This document shows, piece after piece, positions 1 through 8,375 of a DNA stretch of 64,000 bases (the stretch's first letter is position 1; every line of letters starts with the position of its first letter). Source of the stretch: a virus; IMG/VR virus record IMGVR_UViG_3300035670_000009, positions 1-64,000 of that record, one strand, 5' to 3'. Made by a program: the position numbers and the translations under genes. The notes below the pieces were generated by a model. That model worked only from the letters and a program-made list of their open reading frames with translations, did not search any database and was not told the origin of the DNA.

Positions 1-1393
1 CAACAAATGCGCCAGTTTCGTTGCCGATTAGGCAATTATGTAGGTCAGTCGCTTCGCGACCCAACGCCAGATATGCCGCAAGCCCCGCAAACCCCACTCT
101 TGATAGGTTTCCGTTTATGTCCAATTTATATGTTGTTGAAGTCAGCCCAACCGCAACATTTCCGCTCGCATCAATCACAAACGGATCGGTATCGCTGCTG
201 GCGTCGTTGACGACGAAACTATTGGCAGTTCCTGTGTTGGTAATCGTTACTGGGACGACGTTGCCGCTGTTCTCAAACGTGGCGGCCCCAGTGATCGCCG
301 CCCCCGCCTGCCCGACGATCTGCCCCGCGAACGTGGCGGTGCCGGTGGAGGAAATAGTGAGGCGGGTGGTGTTGTTTGTATCGATGTAGAGCGGCTTGTT
401 GACCTCAACGCGGATCACGCCCTCTTCGTTGCCGTTGAGGCCAAGCAGAAGCCCGGTACTGCTACCAGAGTCAGTGTTGGTGATGCGAGCGTATACGTCA
501 GCACCAGACCCTTCATGGACGTGTAGTTTCTGCGTAGGCGTTACGTTGATGCCGACACTGCCCGTGAAAGTCGGACTCGCCGTCGGCTGCACGGAGAGCG
601 CGGTCCTCGCCGCTGCGGCCGACACCGCAGTCAGCACTCCGCTGGTTGTGGTGACCACGAATTGATCCGCCGTCGATCCGATCGCACCGGCGTTGCTGAT
701 GTTGCCGTGCGTGTGCGATGTCGGCGTGCGTGCATCCGAGAGCCGCGAGTCGTTGCCCTGACAAGCCGTGCCGCTACTGGTCCCGTACGCGACGCTCGCC
801 GTCCCAGACGACACGCCCAGTCCCGTGCCGACGATGATTGCGCCCGCTGCGCCAGTTGTCGCTAAAGGAAGCCTGGCGGGATCCAACGTGCCGCTCGTTA
901 TGCTCGCCGCTGTAATTGGCGCGGCGATGCCGTTGAGGCTGACACCAAAAAAAGCCGCGTCGGACGCGGGCGCCTGGCTAAACGTAATGTTGTTGCCCGA
1001 GACTGTGTAATCTGTGACAGGTTCTTGCACAACACCGTTGAGCGAGATAATCAACGCCGCCGCGCTAGCTGGATACACAGCTGTTGCGCCGCTGAGCAAA
1101 GCAAACGTAGTCGTCACGCCATTAAACGTAAGCGCGTCGAGCTTGAGCGCTTCGCTTGCCGGACCGGTTGGCCCCGAAGGCCCCGTGGGCCCCACAGGCC
1201 CCGTTGCGCCAACTGCGCCCGTTGGACCGACCGGCCCCGTTGCGCCTGGCAGATTCAGCTGCTGAATGACGTTGTTCGCGTCTTTGTAAAACAACTTGCC
1301 GTCGGCATAGTTTAATGCCAGCTCGCCGTGTTCGAGCACTGATGGCGTGTTTGACGCGGTGCCGGAGCGTTTGATGCGAATCGTATTGGCCAT
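1..1393 (-). CDS. Tail-fibre-like protein, 3' part beyond window edge
   Basis: The first 464 codons of a tail-fibre-type protein are visible; the frame is still open at base 1. The start MANTIRIKRSG at 1393 has GGAG about 13 nt upstream. The first ~50 residues resemble the N terminus of the protein at 2423-4126 (RIKR, then ELA, then LFY/LYY). That layout is seen in the N-terminal virion-attachment region of Mtd-like tail proteins. A short collagen-like GPTGP block follows, then long Ala/Ser/Thr/Gly-rich stretches typical of beta-structured fibres. I infer a structural receptor-binding or decoration role. It is the last gene of a run of virion-surface genes. Confidence 0.8.
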   Translation of the reverse strand, partial: MANTIRIKRSGTASNTPSVLEHGELALNYADGKLFYKDANNVIQQLNLPGATGPVGPTGAVGATGPVGPTGPSGPTGPASEALKLDALTFNGVTTTFALLSGATAVYPASAAALIISLNGVVQEPVTDYTVSGNNITFSQAPASDAAFFGVSLNGIAAPITAASITSGTLDPARLPLATTGAAGAIIVGTGLGVSSGTASVAYGTSSGTACQGNDSRLSDARTPTSHTHGNISNAGAIGSTADQFVVTTTSGVLTAVSAAAARTALSVQPTASPTFTGSVGINVTPTQKLHVHEGSGADVYARITNTDSGSSTGLLLGLNGNEEGVIRVEVNKPLYIDTNNTTRLTISSTGTATFAGQIVGQAGAAITGAATFENSGNVVPVTITNTGTANSFVVNDASSDTDPFVIDASGNVAVGLTSTTYKLDINGNLSRVGFAGLAAYLALGREATDLHNCLIGNETGAFV

Positions 1394-1508
1394 GCGCAGC
1401 AGAACTCCGTCAAAGCAATTTAGGCGCGAAAACGCAGCCCTAAATCCTACTAACGAAGGAGAAAGGCGGCAACGGCTGAAATTGCGGCCAAAAAGCCACG
1501 CAGCGCCA

Positions 1509-1520
1509 AAAGATATCTTT
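1509..1520. repeat. Dispersed palindrome box 1 (AAAGATATCTTT)
   Basis: Perfect 12-bp palindrome in the gap between the glycosyltransferase stop (1530) and the tail gene start (1393). It is extended by flanking GCGCC/GGCGC into a longer inverted repeat. Confidence 0.8.
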
Positions 1521-1529
1521 GGGCGCGCG

Positions 1530-2408
1530 TCAACCGTCTTCTTTGCGCAGCAGAAAGTAGTCCATGGCGGCCGGAGCAGCTGCTGTGTAGCGCAACAGGC
1601 CGTCTTCCCGGTACTCGACGGGCGGCTCGCCGCTCGAAAGTTTGGGAAAATAGGTCTCGCGCTTGAGATATTGCCTATTTACGCGCTCGCCGTGCCAAAA
1701 ATGCGTCGCAGAGTCTCCCGGCACGCAGCCCACCCGAAAACGTTGATCCAAAGCGTTGGCCCGGTACAAATCGAAGCTCTCGACTCCGATATTCATCTCG
1801 CCTTTTCGCGCTTTCGTACGCAAAATCGATTCCATTTCAGGATGGTCTGAAAGCGCAAACCAAAACGCAGCGTCTCCGCCACCCGCAATTGCGCGATCGT
1901 AAAAACCGCCTAGGCGCTCAAACGCATCGCGGGTCATCGCCACGCCAAATCCAGGATGCGCGCGATGCGGCCACGGCGCTAAACCGCGAGTGACGGCCGC
2001 GCCAGCTGAAAGCATTTGCTGAAAAATATTGCCGTCTTTATCGAGCCACCGCGCGCGTTGAAACGGCGAGCAGATATCGAGCGCGTCGAGCACGCCAGAA
2101 ACATGACCCGCCCAGCCGTCAGACAGCCGAATGTCGCAGTCTAAGAAAAGCAGCTTGTCGCACTCTGGCAGCAACTGCGCGCCGAGATTCCAGAGATTTT
2201 CTTTGTAGAAAATCGGCTCTGCGTTTTCATAAACGCGGACTCGTACGTCTTTTGGCGCTGGCTGCGGCTCCTGGCCGGAGAAAGTAGCCTGCGTAAAAGC
2301 TACTTGAACTCCGGAATCCAGAAGCCACTGCAGCGTTGTCGCCAAATGACGCTTTGGCAGTTCGTAGTTACACGGACTGTAAAACGAAACGACGGCTCCG
2401 AGCGGCAC
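1530..2408 (-). CDS. GT-A type glycosyltransferase
   Basis: A 292-residue protein with a GT-A layout: an acidic DxD-type metal/nucleotide-sugar site in FLDCDIRL (residues 88-95), and later HPGFGVAMTRDAF followed by GGFYDRAIAGGGD, which resembles the acceptor-side motif of family 2/7-like transferases. It would transfer a sugar from a nucleotide sugar, presumably in the host cytoplasm, to a phage component or a host glycan; the acceptor is not shown. It lies between two tail-fibre genes, so glycosylation of virion proteins is a reasonable inference. It is one of five glycosyltransferases in the window. Confidence 0.8.
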   Translation of the reverse strand: MPLGAVVSFYSPCNYELPKRHLATTLQWLLDSGVQVAFTQATFSGQEPQPAPKDVRVRVYENAEPIFYKENLWNLGAQLLPECDKLLFLDCDIRLSDGWAGHVSGVLDALDICSPFQRARWLDKDGNIFQQMLSAGAAVTRGLAPWPHRAHPGFGVAMTRDAFERLGGFYDRAIAGGGDAAFWFALSDHPEMESILRTKARKGEMNIGVESFDLYRANALDQRFRVGCVPGDSATHFWHGERVNRQYLKRETYFPKLSSGEPPVEYREDGLLRYTAAAPAAMDYFLLRKEDG

Positions 2409-2422
2409 GGAGAACTCCGTTT

Positions 2423-4126
2423 TCAGAAGGTGCCGCCATCCAGCGAATCAGTCCACGCAATCGTGTCGCTCGACGCGGTGTACAGCAGCAGCTTGTCGGT
2501 CGAGCCGCCGCCGTCCAGCGCCGAAAGCGTGTCCGCGGTGTTCGCCACCAGGAGACTGCCTTTCGCAATTGACGTCAGTCCCGTGCCGCCCTGCGCCACG
2601 CCAACTGCGGTAAAACCTGTGCCAAGCGCGCCGCTTGTAAGCGTGCCAACGCTTGTAAGCGAAGACGCAGTGACACCCGAGCCGAGCGTGCTCGCACTAA
2701 GCACCGACGCGCCGTTGATGCGGTACGCGTATGTCGCGCCCAACTCAACGTTCTGATTAAAAGTCCAGCTGTCGGTCGCGTTGACCCACAGAATGGTTTT
2801 ATCCGTCGCGCCCTTGAGCGTAATGCCGCCGCCGTCGGCCGTGGTGTCGTCCGGCGCATACACGCTGCCCAGCTCAATGTTCTTATCGTCAACTGTGATC
2901 GTGGTGCTGTTTACGGTTGTAACCGTGCCATTTACGGTCAATGAACCGGAAACGACAAGATCTTTGTTAACCGTAACCGTGCCACCGGCGCTGGAGCCGA
3001 GGTTGATGTTCGTCGTCGAACCCGACGCGCCGCTTGTGCCAATGTTGATCGTGTTGGTTGCGCCGCTGTTGGTCGCGCCCACCGCCACATTGGTCGTGCT
3101 CGCACTCGTGCCGTCATAGCCCAAGTTCAACGTCGTGGCGGCGCCGAAGGCGTTCACCGTCGTCGCCGTCGTATCGAATACGCCGAACGTCGTGCTGCCC
3201 GTAGTTACGCTCGTCGTAAACGCGGGGCTTGTGCCAAACACCAGCGCGCCCGTGCCAGTCTCGTCGGTCACAGCCGTTGCGAGATTGGCACTGGACGGCG
3301 TGGCCAGAAAATCCGCGACTCCAGCGCCCAGACCAGAAATACCCGTGCTGACAGGCAGCCCCGTGCAGTTTGTCAGCGTGCCAGACGTTGGCGTACCAAG
3401 TACGGGCGTAACAAGCGTCGGGGTGTTGGCGAACACCAGCGCGCCCGTGCCAGTCTCGTCGCTGATTACGCCAGCCAACTCAGATGAAGTAGTTGCGGCA
3501 AAAGCGCTCAGCTTGTCAGTCGTGTAAACGACTGTGCCACCCGCGCCGAACGCGACGCTGCTGGAGTCGGTGCCCGTGAACGTCAGCGTGTTGCTCACGG
3601 TGAGCGTCTTGTTGTCGGCGATCGTGAGCGTCGCGGCCGTGGCGGGCGCGGTGATCGTGACCTTGTTAACCGAGGTCAGGCTCAGATGCCGCAGGCTGGC
3701 CAGGTCTTTGTTGGCGTCGACGACCAGAGCCTTGCTGGCGGTGACGGTGCCAGCTGTAACATCATCCAGAACGTTAAGTTCGGCGGCGCTCGTGTTGACC
3801 GTGACATTGTCAATCTTGATCGTGCCTTCAAGATTGACCGTGCCGTTGAACGTGTTCGTGTACGTCTCGCCAAACGTATTGTTTGCATCAAGTTTGGCGT
3901 ACTGCGACAAATTTGAGTTTGTCAGCGCTGTATCGACGTAGCTCTTGGTGGCAAAAGTTCCGTCGCCACCGATGGCAATGACGCTCGTAGCTACGCCGTC
4001 AGAATCGCCTTTACCGTAGTAAAGCGTATTGTTGACTTCGTTAAATGCTAACTCGGCGTTGGCCAGACTTGCCGGAGCGCCTGAATCACCAGTCTTACGA
4101 CGCTTGATGCGAATAACATTGGCCAT
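2423..4126 (-). CDS. Tail-fibre/tail-spike-like protein with Mtd-like N terminus
   Basis: A 567-residue protein. I use the ATG at 4126 (MANVIRIKRRKTG), which has GGAG 8 nt upstream, rather than the GTG three codons earlier. The N terminus (GAPASLANAELAF, then NTLYYGKG) matches the small attachment domain seen in Mtd-like phage tail proteins. The remainder is repetitive, with units such as LVTPVLGTPTSGTL and AVTDETGTGALVF that recur in fibres of many phages, and a short C terminus DGGTF. It is probably a trimeric fibre or spike, paralogous at its N terminus to the gene ending at the left edge. Confidence 0.82.
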   Translation of the reverse strand: MANVIRIKRRKTGDSGAPASLANAELAFNEVNNTLYYGKGDSDGVATSVIAIGGDGTFATKSYVDTALTNSNLSQYAKLDANNTFGETYTNTFNGTVNLEGTIKIDNVTVNTSAAELNVLDDVTAGTVTASKALVVDANKDLASLRHLSLTSVNKVTITAPATAATLTIADNKTLTVSNTLTFTGTDSSSVAFGAGGTVVYTTDKLSAFAATTSSELAGVISDETGTGALVFANTPTLVTPVLGTPTSGTLTNCTGLPVSTGISGLGAGVADFLATPSSANLATAVTDETGTGALVFGTSPAFTTSVTTGSTTFGVFDTTATTVNAFGAATTLNLGYDGTSASTTNVAVGATNSGATNTINIGTSGASGSTTNINLGSSAGGTVTVNKDLVVSGSLTVNGTVTTVNSTTITVDDKNIELGSVYAPDDTTADGGGITLKGATDKTILWVNATDSWTFNQNVELGATYAYRINGASVLSASTLGSGVTASSLTSVGTLTSGALGTGFTAVGVAQGGTGLTSIAKGSLLVANTADTLSALDGGGSTDKLLLYTASSDTIAWTDSLDGGTF

Positions 4127-4172
4127 GGTTAGCACTCCGTTGTTGCTGCTTGAAAGTCAAAACCTAAAGTTG

Positions 4173-4694
4173 TTAAAAACTGCCGCCGTCCGTAAGGCGT
4201 TCAAGTTTTGCCGGACGCCACTGATTGGTGTCAGGATCGTACACTAATGCTGATCGGTCAGGAGGTATTGTATCATCTACGTCGGTCAAACCGGCCAGCG
4301 TCGGCGTGGGCGCTAAAATCGGCGCCCAGTTCTCCAGCACGGCGGGATTCTGCCCCTGCAAAACAAACGTCGTGCTGATGTCTTCGCGAATGGCCAGGTC
4401 GCCAATTTGCGCCGACAGCGCAAGCATAGCCGCGGCTGAACTTACTGTAAAAGTCTCGGTGATCGCAACAGCAGGGAGCTGCGCCGCGGGGACGCGCGCG
4501 TTGGCGTCCAACGTTGCCACGCCGTCTGCAGCGCCCTTTTCCGGCTGCCGCACGGCGTTGACCTCGTCGATAATATCCTGAATCGTCGTGCGCTTTGTTT
4601 TCCGCCGCGCGAGCTCCGAGTCGACGATCGGAAGAATGTCCGTCGGCGCAAGATTACTCTTCGGCTCGAGTTCAGAGATTTTTTTGCGCGACAT
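4173..4694 (-). CDS. Tail-fibre-associated protein
   Basis: A 173-residue protein starting MSRKKISELE at 4694; a TTG five codons upstream is the alternative. The N terminus (ISELEPKSNLAPTDILPIVD) is the kind found at the start of phage fibre or tail-needle proteins. The C terminus LTDGGSF parallels the DGGTF end of the larger fibre at 2423-4126, suggesting a shared terminal element. No enzymatic motif is visible. A role as a short fibre or fibre adaptor is inferred from position and these matches only. Confidence 0.65.
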   Translation of the reverse strand: MSRKKISELEPKSNLAPTDILPIVDSELARRKTKRTTIQDIIDEVNAVRQPEKGAADGVATLDANARVPAAQLPAVAITETFTVSSAAAMLALSAQIGDLAIREDISTTFVLQGQNPAVLENWAPILAPTPTLAGLTDVDDTIPPDRSALVYDPDTNQWRPAKLERLTDGGSF

Positions 4695-4779
4695 GGTCAG
4701 CCCTAGCAAGCTTTACACCACACCAAGCCCGCCGCTCCGAGCTCAAAGAAATACGCCGAAAAGCACAGATTACCGGCCC

Positions 4780-4791
4780 AAAGATATCAAA
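4780..4791. repeat. Dispersed palindrome box 2 (AAAGATATCAAA)
   Basis: Copy with one degenerate half, in the 144-base gap between the methyltransferase stop (4839) and the fibre protein start (4694). I see no terminator or GCTAAA-type promoter in that gap. Confidence 0.65.
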
Positions 4792-4838
4792 TTCGCGCGC
4801 AGCCGTGTAAGCCTGTAGCTGGTAGCTAGCGCGGCGTG

Positions 4839-5405
4839 TCAGCGTACCTTCTTAACGATGACCTGGTTCAGCTTGTGCAGCAGCATGAAGCGCGTAGCGT
4901 AGGCCTGAAGAAAGCCGTCGATGCCCAGGCCTGGATCGATCACGCCGACCTGGTCGTTGGGATGGTTCCAGCGGTAATCGTCGAAGATCATGACGCCGCC
5001 GTTGCGCAACAGCGGCCAGGCCAGTACGGCGTCGCTGAGCACTCCCGCGGCGTCGTGATCGCCGTCAACGTAGACCACGTCATAGTGCCGGTCTGAACTC
5101 GCCTGCGCCGCCAGCCAAACAAACGACCGGGATTTGACCTTCTCGACCCGCGCGGCATAGGGCGCCATGGTCGCGTCCCAGGCCTGCTCGATCTCCGGCT
5201 TCCACCAGCCGTCGATACAGGTCATCCGGTCTTCCGGCCGCAGAATGTTCTCCAGCACCCAGGCAGCGCCATGGCCGCTGTAAGAACCGATCTCCAGCCA
5301 GTGCGCCGGGCGATTCGTGGGAAGCAGCCCGGGAAGAATTTTCAACCAGGCGGCGGTGTTTGCGAAATGCCAGGTCGTGCCCGGCGCATCAACCGCGTCA
5401 GTCAT
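4839..5405 (-). CDS. Class I SAM-dependent methyltransferase
   Basis: A 188-residue protein with a Rossmann methyltransferase layout: motif I LEIGSYSGHGA, an acidic strand MTCIDGWW (probable ribose contact), then VVYVDGDHDAAGVLSD and NGGVMIFDDY as later motifs. This arrangement is that of the Methyltransf_24/cephalosporin-hydroxylase-like group, usually small-molecule or sugar O-methyltransferases. Its neighbours are tail-fibre and glycan-modifying genes, so methylation of a sugar on the virion is a plausible but unproven role. Confidence 0.8.
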   Translation of the reverse strand: MTDAVDAPGTTWHFANTAAWLKILPGLLPTNRPAHWLEIGSYSGHGAAWVLENILRPEDRMTCIDGWWKPEIEQAWDATMAPYAARVEKVKSRSFVWLAAQASSDRHYDVVYVDGDHDAAGVLSDAVLAWPLLRNGGVMIFDDYRWNHPNDQVGVIDPGLGIDGFLQAYATRFMLLHKLNQVIVKKVR

Positions 5406-5434
5406 GAAATCAACCTTCTTTTAATTACTGTCGC

Positions 5435-6571
5435 CTACAACGGCGCGCTGCTCGAGCTAGCTATGTCGGGTAAAAAGTCCTGCGCGGCAGTGCCAAACCA
5501 GTTTGTGCCGTCTGAGACAAATCGAAAGATATCTATGGCGCCGACTTCTGGCGTGACTTCTGGTGCAATACCTGCAGGCCACCATGCGTCAGCAAATACA
5601 GCCGTGTAGGCGCCCAGCTGCGTTAGTATTACCGTGAAGCTGCGCCCTGCAATGGGCGCAGGCATCGTAAAAATACAGTCGTCCGTGAGCGCATACGCCT
5701 GCACGCCCCCGTCGTCGAGCGTGATCACCGGCGAAGCACCTGAGCTCGCGTGTTCGACGAAGCCCTCGGTCAGGGGCCCGCGCAGCTTGAGTCCTTCGAC
5801 GTACGTTGTGTTGGGCTCATCGGCTGTTAAATACGAACCAAGCAAGTGCGCGTTCGTTTGCTCGTTCGTGTCATTGAACTGCCCCGCCAGCACGCTTGAG
5901 TAATCTCCGCTGGCGACGTTGTCATTGTCGACATACGCCACGAGACTGCCCGCGCCCGTTCCGGCAGTAATAAGGCTGCTGCCAGAAGGCCCAGTAGCGC
6001 CAACTGCACCAGTTGCACCCACTGCGCCAGTTGCGCCAGTTGCGCCAACAACGCCAGATGGCCCAGAAGGCCCAGTAGCGCCAGAAGGGCCGACTAAGCC
6101 AGTAACGCCGACTGCGCCAGACGGACCCGCGGGCCCAATAGCGCCAGTAGCACCAGTTGCGCCGACTGCGCCAGATGCTCCAGATGCTCCGCTTGGGCCA
6201 GTTGGACCAGTCGGGCCGCCTGCCGGGCCGATCGGGCCGGTTGCGCCGCGCTGGCCTTCAGGACCAGTTGCGCCTGTAACGCCGCGAGGGCCAGTTGCGC
6301 CGCGCGCGCCTGTTACGCCCGTTGGGCCTGTTGCACCCGTAACGCCGACTGGACCTGTAGCGCCTGTCGCGCCCTGATATTGCGGCCCGCCGTCTTCCGG
6401 CGCAAAAGTCACAATCGTGCCGTCTGTTTTGGCGATGTAAAGCCGCTCTTCTGTCTCGCCAAAAGCTAATTCGCCGCGTTTCAGGCGCGTCGGCTCGCCG
6501 TTTACCGCATTTGCAGCGCGGCGACGCTTAGACCAGAGCCGAATAATGCGGAAAATGCGAGTAATAGACAC
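5435..6571 (-). CDS. Collagen-like tail fibre protein
   Basis: A 378-residue protein in three parts. Residues 1-62 hold a basic start followed by [20 protein letters not shown], the same attachment-domain style as the fibres at 1 and 2423. Residues ~63-205 are an almost uninterrupted Gly-X-Y collagen-like repeat rich in GPTGATG units. The C-terminal ~170 residues form a globular domain ([16 protein letters not shown], ending [14 protein letters not shown]). Collagen-like segments form trimeric rods in phage fibres. The repeats make this region a natural recombination hotspot. Contains palindrome box 3 near its 3' end. Confidence 0.85.
   Translation of the reverse strand: MSITRIFRIIRLWSKRRRAANAVNGEPTRLKRGELAFGETEERLYIAKTDGTIVTFAPEDGGPQYQGATGATGPVGVTGATGPTGVTGARGATGPRGVTGATGPEGQRGATGPIGPAGGPTGPTGPSGASGASGAVGATGATGAIGPAGPSGAVGVTGLVGPSGATGPSGPSGVVGATGATGAVGATGAVGATGPSGSSLITAGTGAGSLVAYVDNDNVASGDYSSVLAGQFNDTNEQTNAHLLGSYLTADEPNTTYVEGLKLRGPLTEGFVEHASSGASPVITLDDGGVQAYALTDDCIFTMPAPIAGRSFTVILTQLGAYTAVFADAWWPAGIAPEVTPEVGAIDIFRFVSDGTNWFGTAAQDFLPDIASSSSAPL
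5525..5536. repeat. Dispersed palindrome box 3 (AAAGATATCTAT)
   Basis: Copy inside the 3' part of the collagen-like gene, where it encodes IDIF. Confidence 0.8.
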
Positions 6572-6622
6572 AACGCAGCCTCATGCAGCAGCCAATGCCC
6601 GCAACAAAACAGTGATTGTAAT

Positions 6623-7306
6623 CTATTCGGTGGGCGGCGAGCTTGGGGCTAGGTCTGGAGTTAGGTCTGGCGCTGGGTCTGGCACCGGGGCAAGAACTGG
6701 CTCAACCGCGGGGTACGGCGGCAGCTCATCTGGCTGAATTTTGTAAGAAAAACGACGCAGATCTTCTTCCCACCAAAAACGCAGTGCTTCAATTACAGCC
6801 CGCGATAAACACGTGTTCCAACGCGGACTTGACTGGTTGGCGTCAAAGTAGTTTGAGCGCGGCAGATCTGTTGGAGCGGCAAGAACGCCAGCCTCATAAA
6901 GATCAGCGCCGAGCGATTCTTGCCGAATCAGCTCGTAGTTGTCAGCGCCCAGCACGCGGCTTTGATTCCAGCCGTAAAAATAGAAAGGATGAGCCTGGTG
7001 CACCACGTCCCAGGCAAACTGTTCGGGATTCGGTGCGCCACGGCCGTGCAGTAGCTCGTTCTTGGCAAAATGCCCCCAAAGACTCATGAGCCGCTGGAGC
7101 GGATGCCGCACCGTGGCAAGCTTGCGCCAGCTGTGCGCCAACGGCGGCGTCGCCGTCGAGTGATGGTCGTAGTGGCCTTCGTTACCAACCGGGCCGACGC
7201 ACAAGATGGCGTTATAAGGCGCGCGGCACAGCACCTCAATAAGCGTCGTGCTGGCGGTCTTCGGCGGCGTGTAAATCACCAGCTGTTTGTCAGGAAAAAG
7301 CAACAT
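6623..7306 (-). CDS. Sulfotransferase-family protein
   Basis: A 227-residue protein using the ATG at 7306, preceded by an AAGAGAGAC purine stretch. A longer version from 7366, immediately after the upstream stop, is possible. PPKTASTTL (residues ~14-22) matches the 5'-phosphosulfate-binding loop and TVRHPLQRLMSLW (~65-77) the 3'-phosphate motif of PAPS-dependent sulfotransferases. The C terminus is a Pro/Asp-rich tail. It would move sulfate from PAPS onto a hydroxyl of a sugar or protein. Position beside an epimerase and fibre genes suggests virion or surface glycan modification. Confidence 0.75.
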   Translation of the reverse strand: MLLFPDKQLVIYTPPKTASTTLIEVLCRAPYNAILCVGPVGNEGHYDHHSTATPPLAHSWRKLATVRHPLQRLMSLWGHFAKNELLHGRGAPNPEQFAWDVVHQAHPFYFYGWNQSRVLGADNYELIRQESLGADLYEAGVLAAPTDLPRSNYFDANQSSPRWNTCLSRAVIEALRFWWEEDLRRFSYKIQPDELPPYPAVEPVLAPVPDPAPDLTPDLAPSSPPTE

Positions 7307-7366
7307 GGCGCGTCTCTCTTTTGTGCGAGCTAGTGGGCTGCACGCTGTAGTAGCCTGCGCCCGCAT

Positions 7367-8341
7367 TTAACATTGTGCCATAAACCACTGCGCGGTTAAT
7401 CGCAGGCCGTAGCTCAGCGGCACGGTCGGTCGCCATCCCAGAATTTCATGCGCACGTGAAGCATCCACGAGATTGCTGCGTAGATCTCCTGGCCGTGCTG
7501 GACCGTATTCGGGCGCGGGCACGACAAACTGCGGCTGCTGCTCACATTTTTGCGCGCTAATTTCAGCCCGCACACGCGCCTCGAGCACGTTGACATCCGT
7601 GCCGATGCCCGTGCCGATATTCAAGCTCGTGAGCGCGCCTGCTGAAAGTAGCGCCGAATTTGTCAACGTCAGTGCCAGCACGTTAGCCCGCGCCACATCG
7701 GCTACGTAGACGTAGTCGCGCACGTAGTTTCCGTCGCCGTTGATACATGCCGCTTGGCCCGCGAGAAACTTCTTGCAAAAGATAGCCACCACGCCCGCCT
7801 CGCCGTGCGGACTTTGCCGCGGGCCGTAGACATTGGCGTAGCGCAGCGCGACAGCCGTGAAATTGTATTGCCGCGCATAGAACTCGAGATAGCGTTCGCC
7901 GACCCACTTCGAGATGCCGTAGGGGCTCACTGGGTTTGCCGGTGCAGACTCTGGCGCTGGCGCGCGCACGTCGCCATAGAGCACACCGCCGCTTGAGGCA
8001 AAAATTACGCGAGAGCACTTGTGTTGCACCGCGGCGTCGAGCACGTGCAACAAGCCCAGGCAGTTGATTTCAGCGTCAACGACTGGCTCGCGCACCGACC
8101 GGCTGACTGACAGCTGCGCTGCCTGATGGCACACGGCCTCGGGCTGCTCTTGCGCAAACACTTCGCTGACAGCTTTGGCGTCGCGAATATCGACGGCGTG
8201 CAACAACACGCCCGCCGGAAGATTTGCGAGCGTTCCCGTCGATAAATCGTCTAGTACGGCAACTGTGTGCCCAGCAGCACACAGCTGGTCGACAATGTGG
8301 CTGCCAATGAATCCCGCACCGCCAGTGACAAGTACGCGCAT
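7367..8341 (-). CDS. NAD-dependent sugar-nucleotide epimerase/dehydratase
   Basis: A 324-residue extended short-chain dehydrogenase/reductase. GGAGFIG at residues 7-13 is the NAD-binding loop, FASSGGVLYG supplies the serine, and YGISK (Tyr141, Lys145) is the catalytic pair. RYANVYGPRQ and GNYVRDYVYVADVA are standard motifs of UDP-glucose 4-epimerase-like enzymes. The likely substrate is a UDP- or dTDP-sugar, feeding the glycosyltransferases in this genome. Length is normal for the family. A dehydratase role cannot be excluded. Confidence 0.88.
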   Translation of the reverse strand: MRVLVTGGAGFIGSHIVDQLCAAGHTVAVLDDLSTGTLANLPAGVLLHAVDIRDAKAVSEVFAQEQPEAVCHQAAQLSVSRSVREPVVDAEINCLGLLHVLDAAVQHKCSRVIFASSGGVLYGDVRAPAPESAPANPVSPYGISKWVGERYLEFYARQYNFTAVALRYANVYGPRQSPHGEAGVVAIFCKKFLAGQAACINGDGNYVRDYVYVADVARANVLALTLTNSALLSAGALTSLNIGTGIGTDVNVLEARVRAEISAQKCEQQPQFVVPAPEYGPARPGDLRSNLVDASRAHEILGWRPTVPLSYGLRLTAQWFMAQC

Positions 8342-8375
8342 GTTTGAACTACCGAGGAAAAATCGGGCGTTCGTA

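Noticed and set aside
5919-6377. Plus-strand Pro/Val/Ala repeat ORF
   Set aside because: It is the complement of the collagen-like GXY repeat, so the repeat pattern is a by-product.
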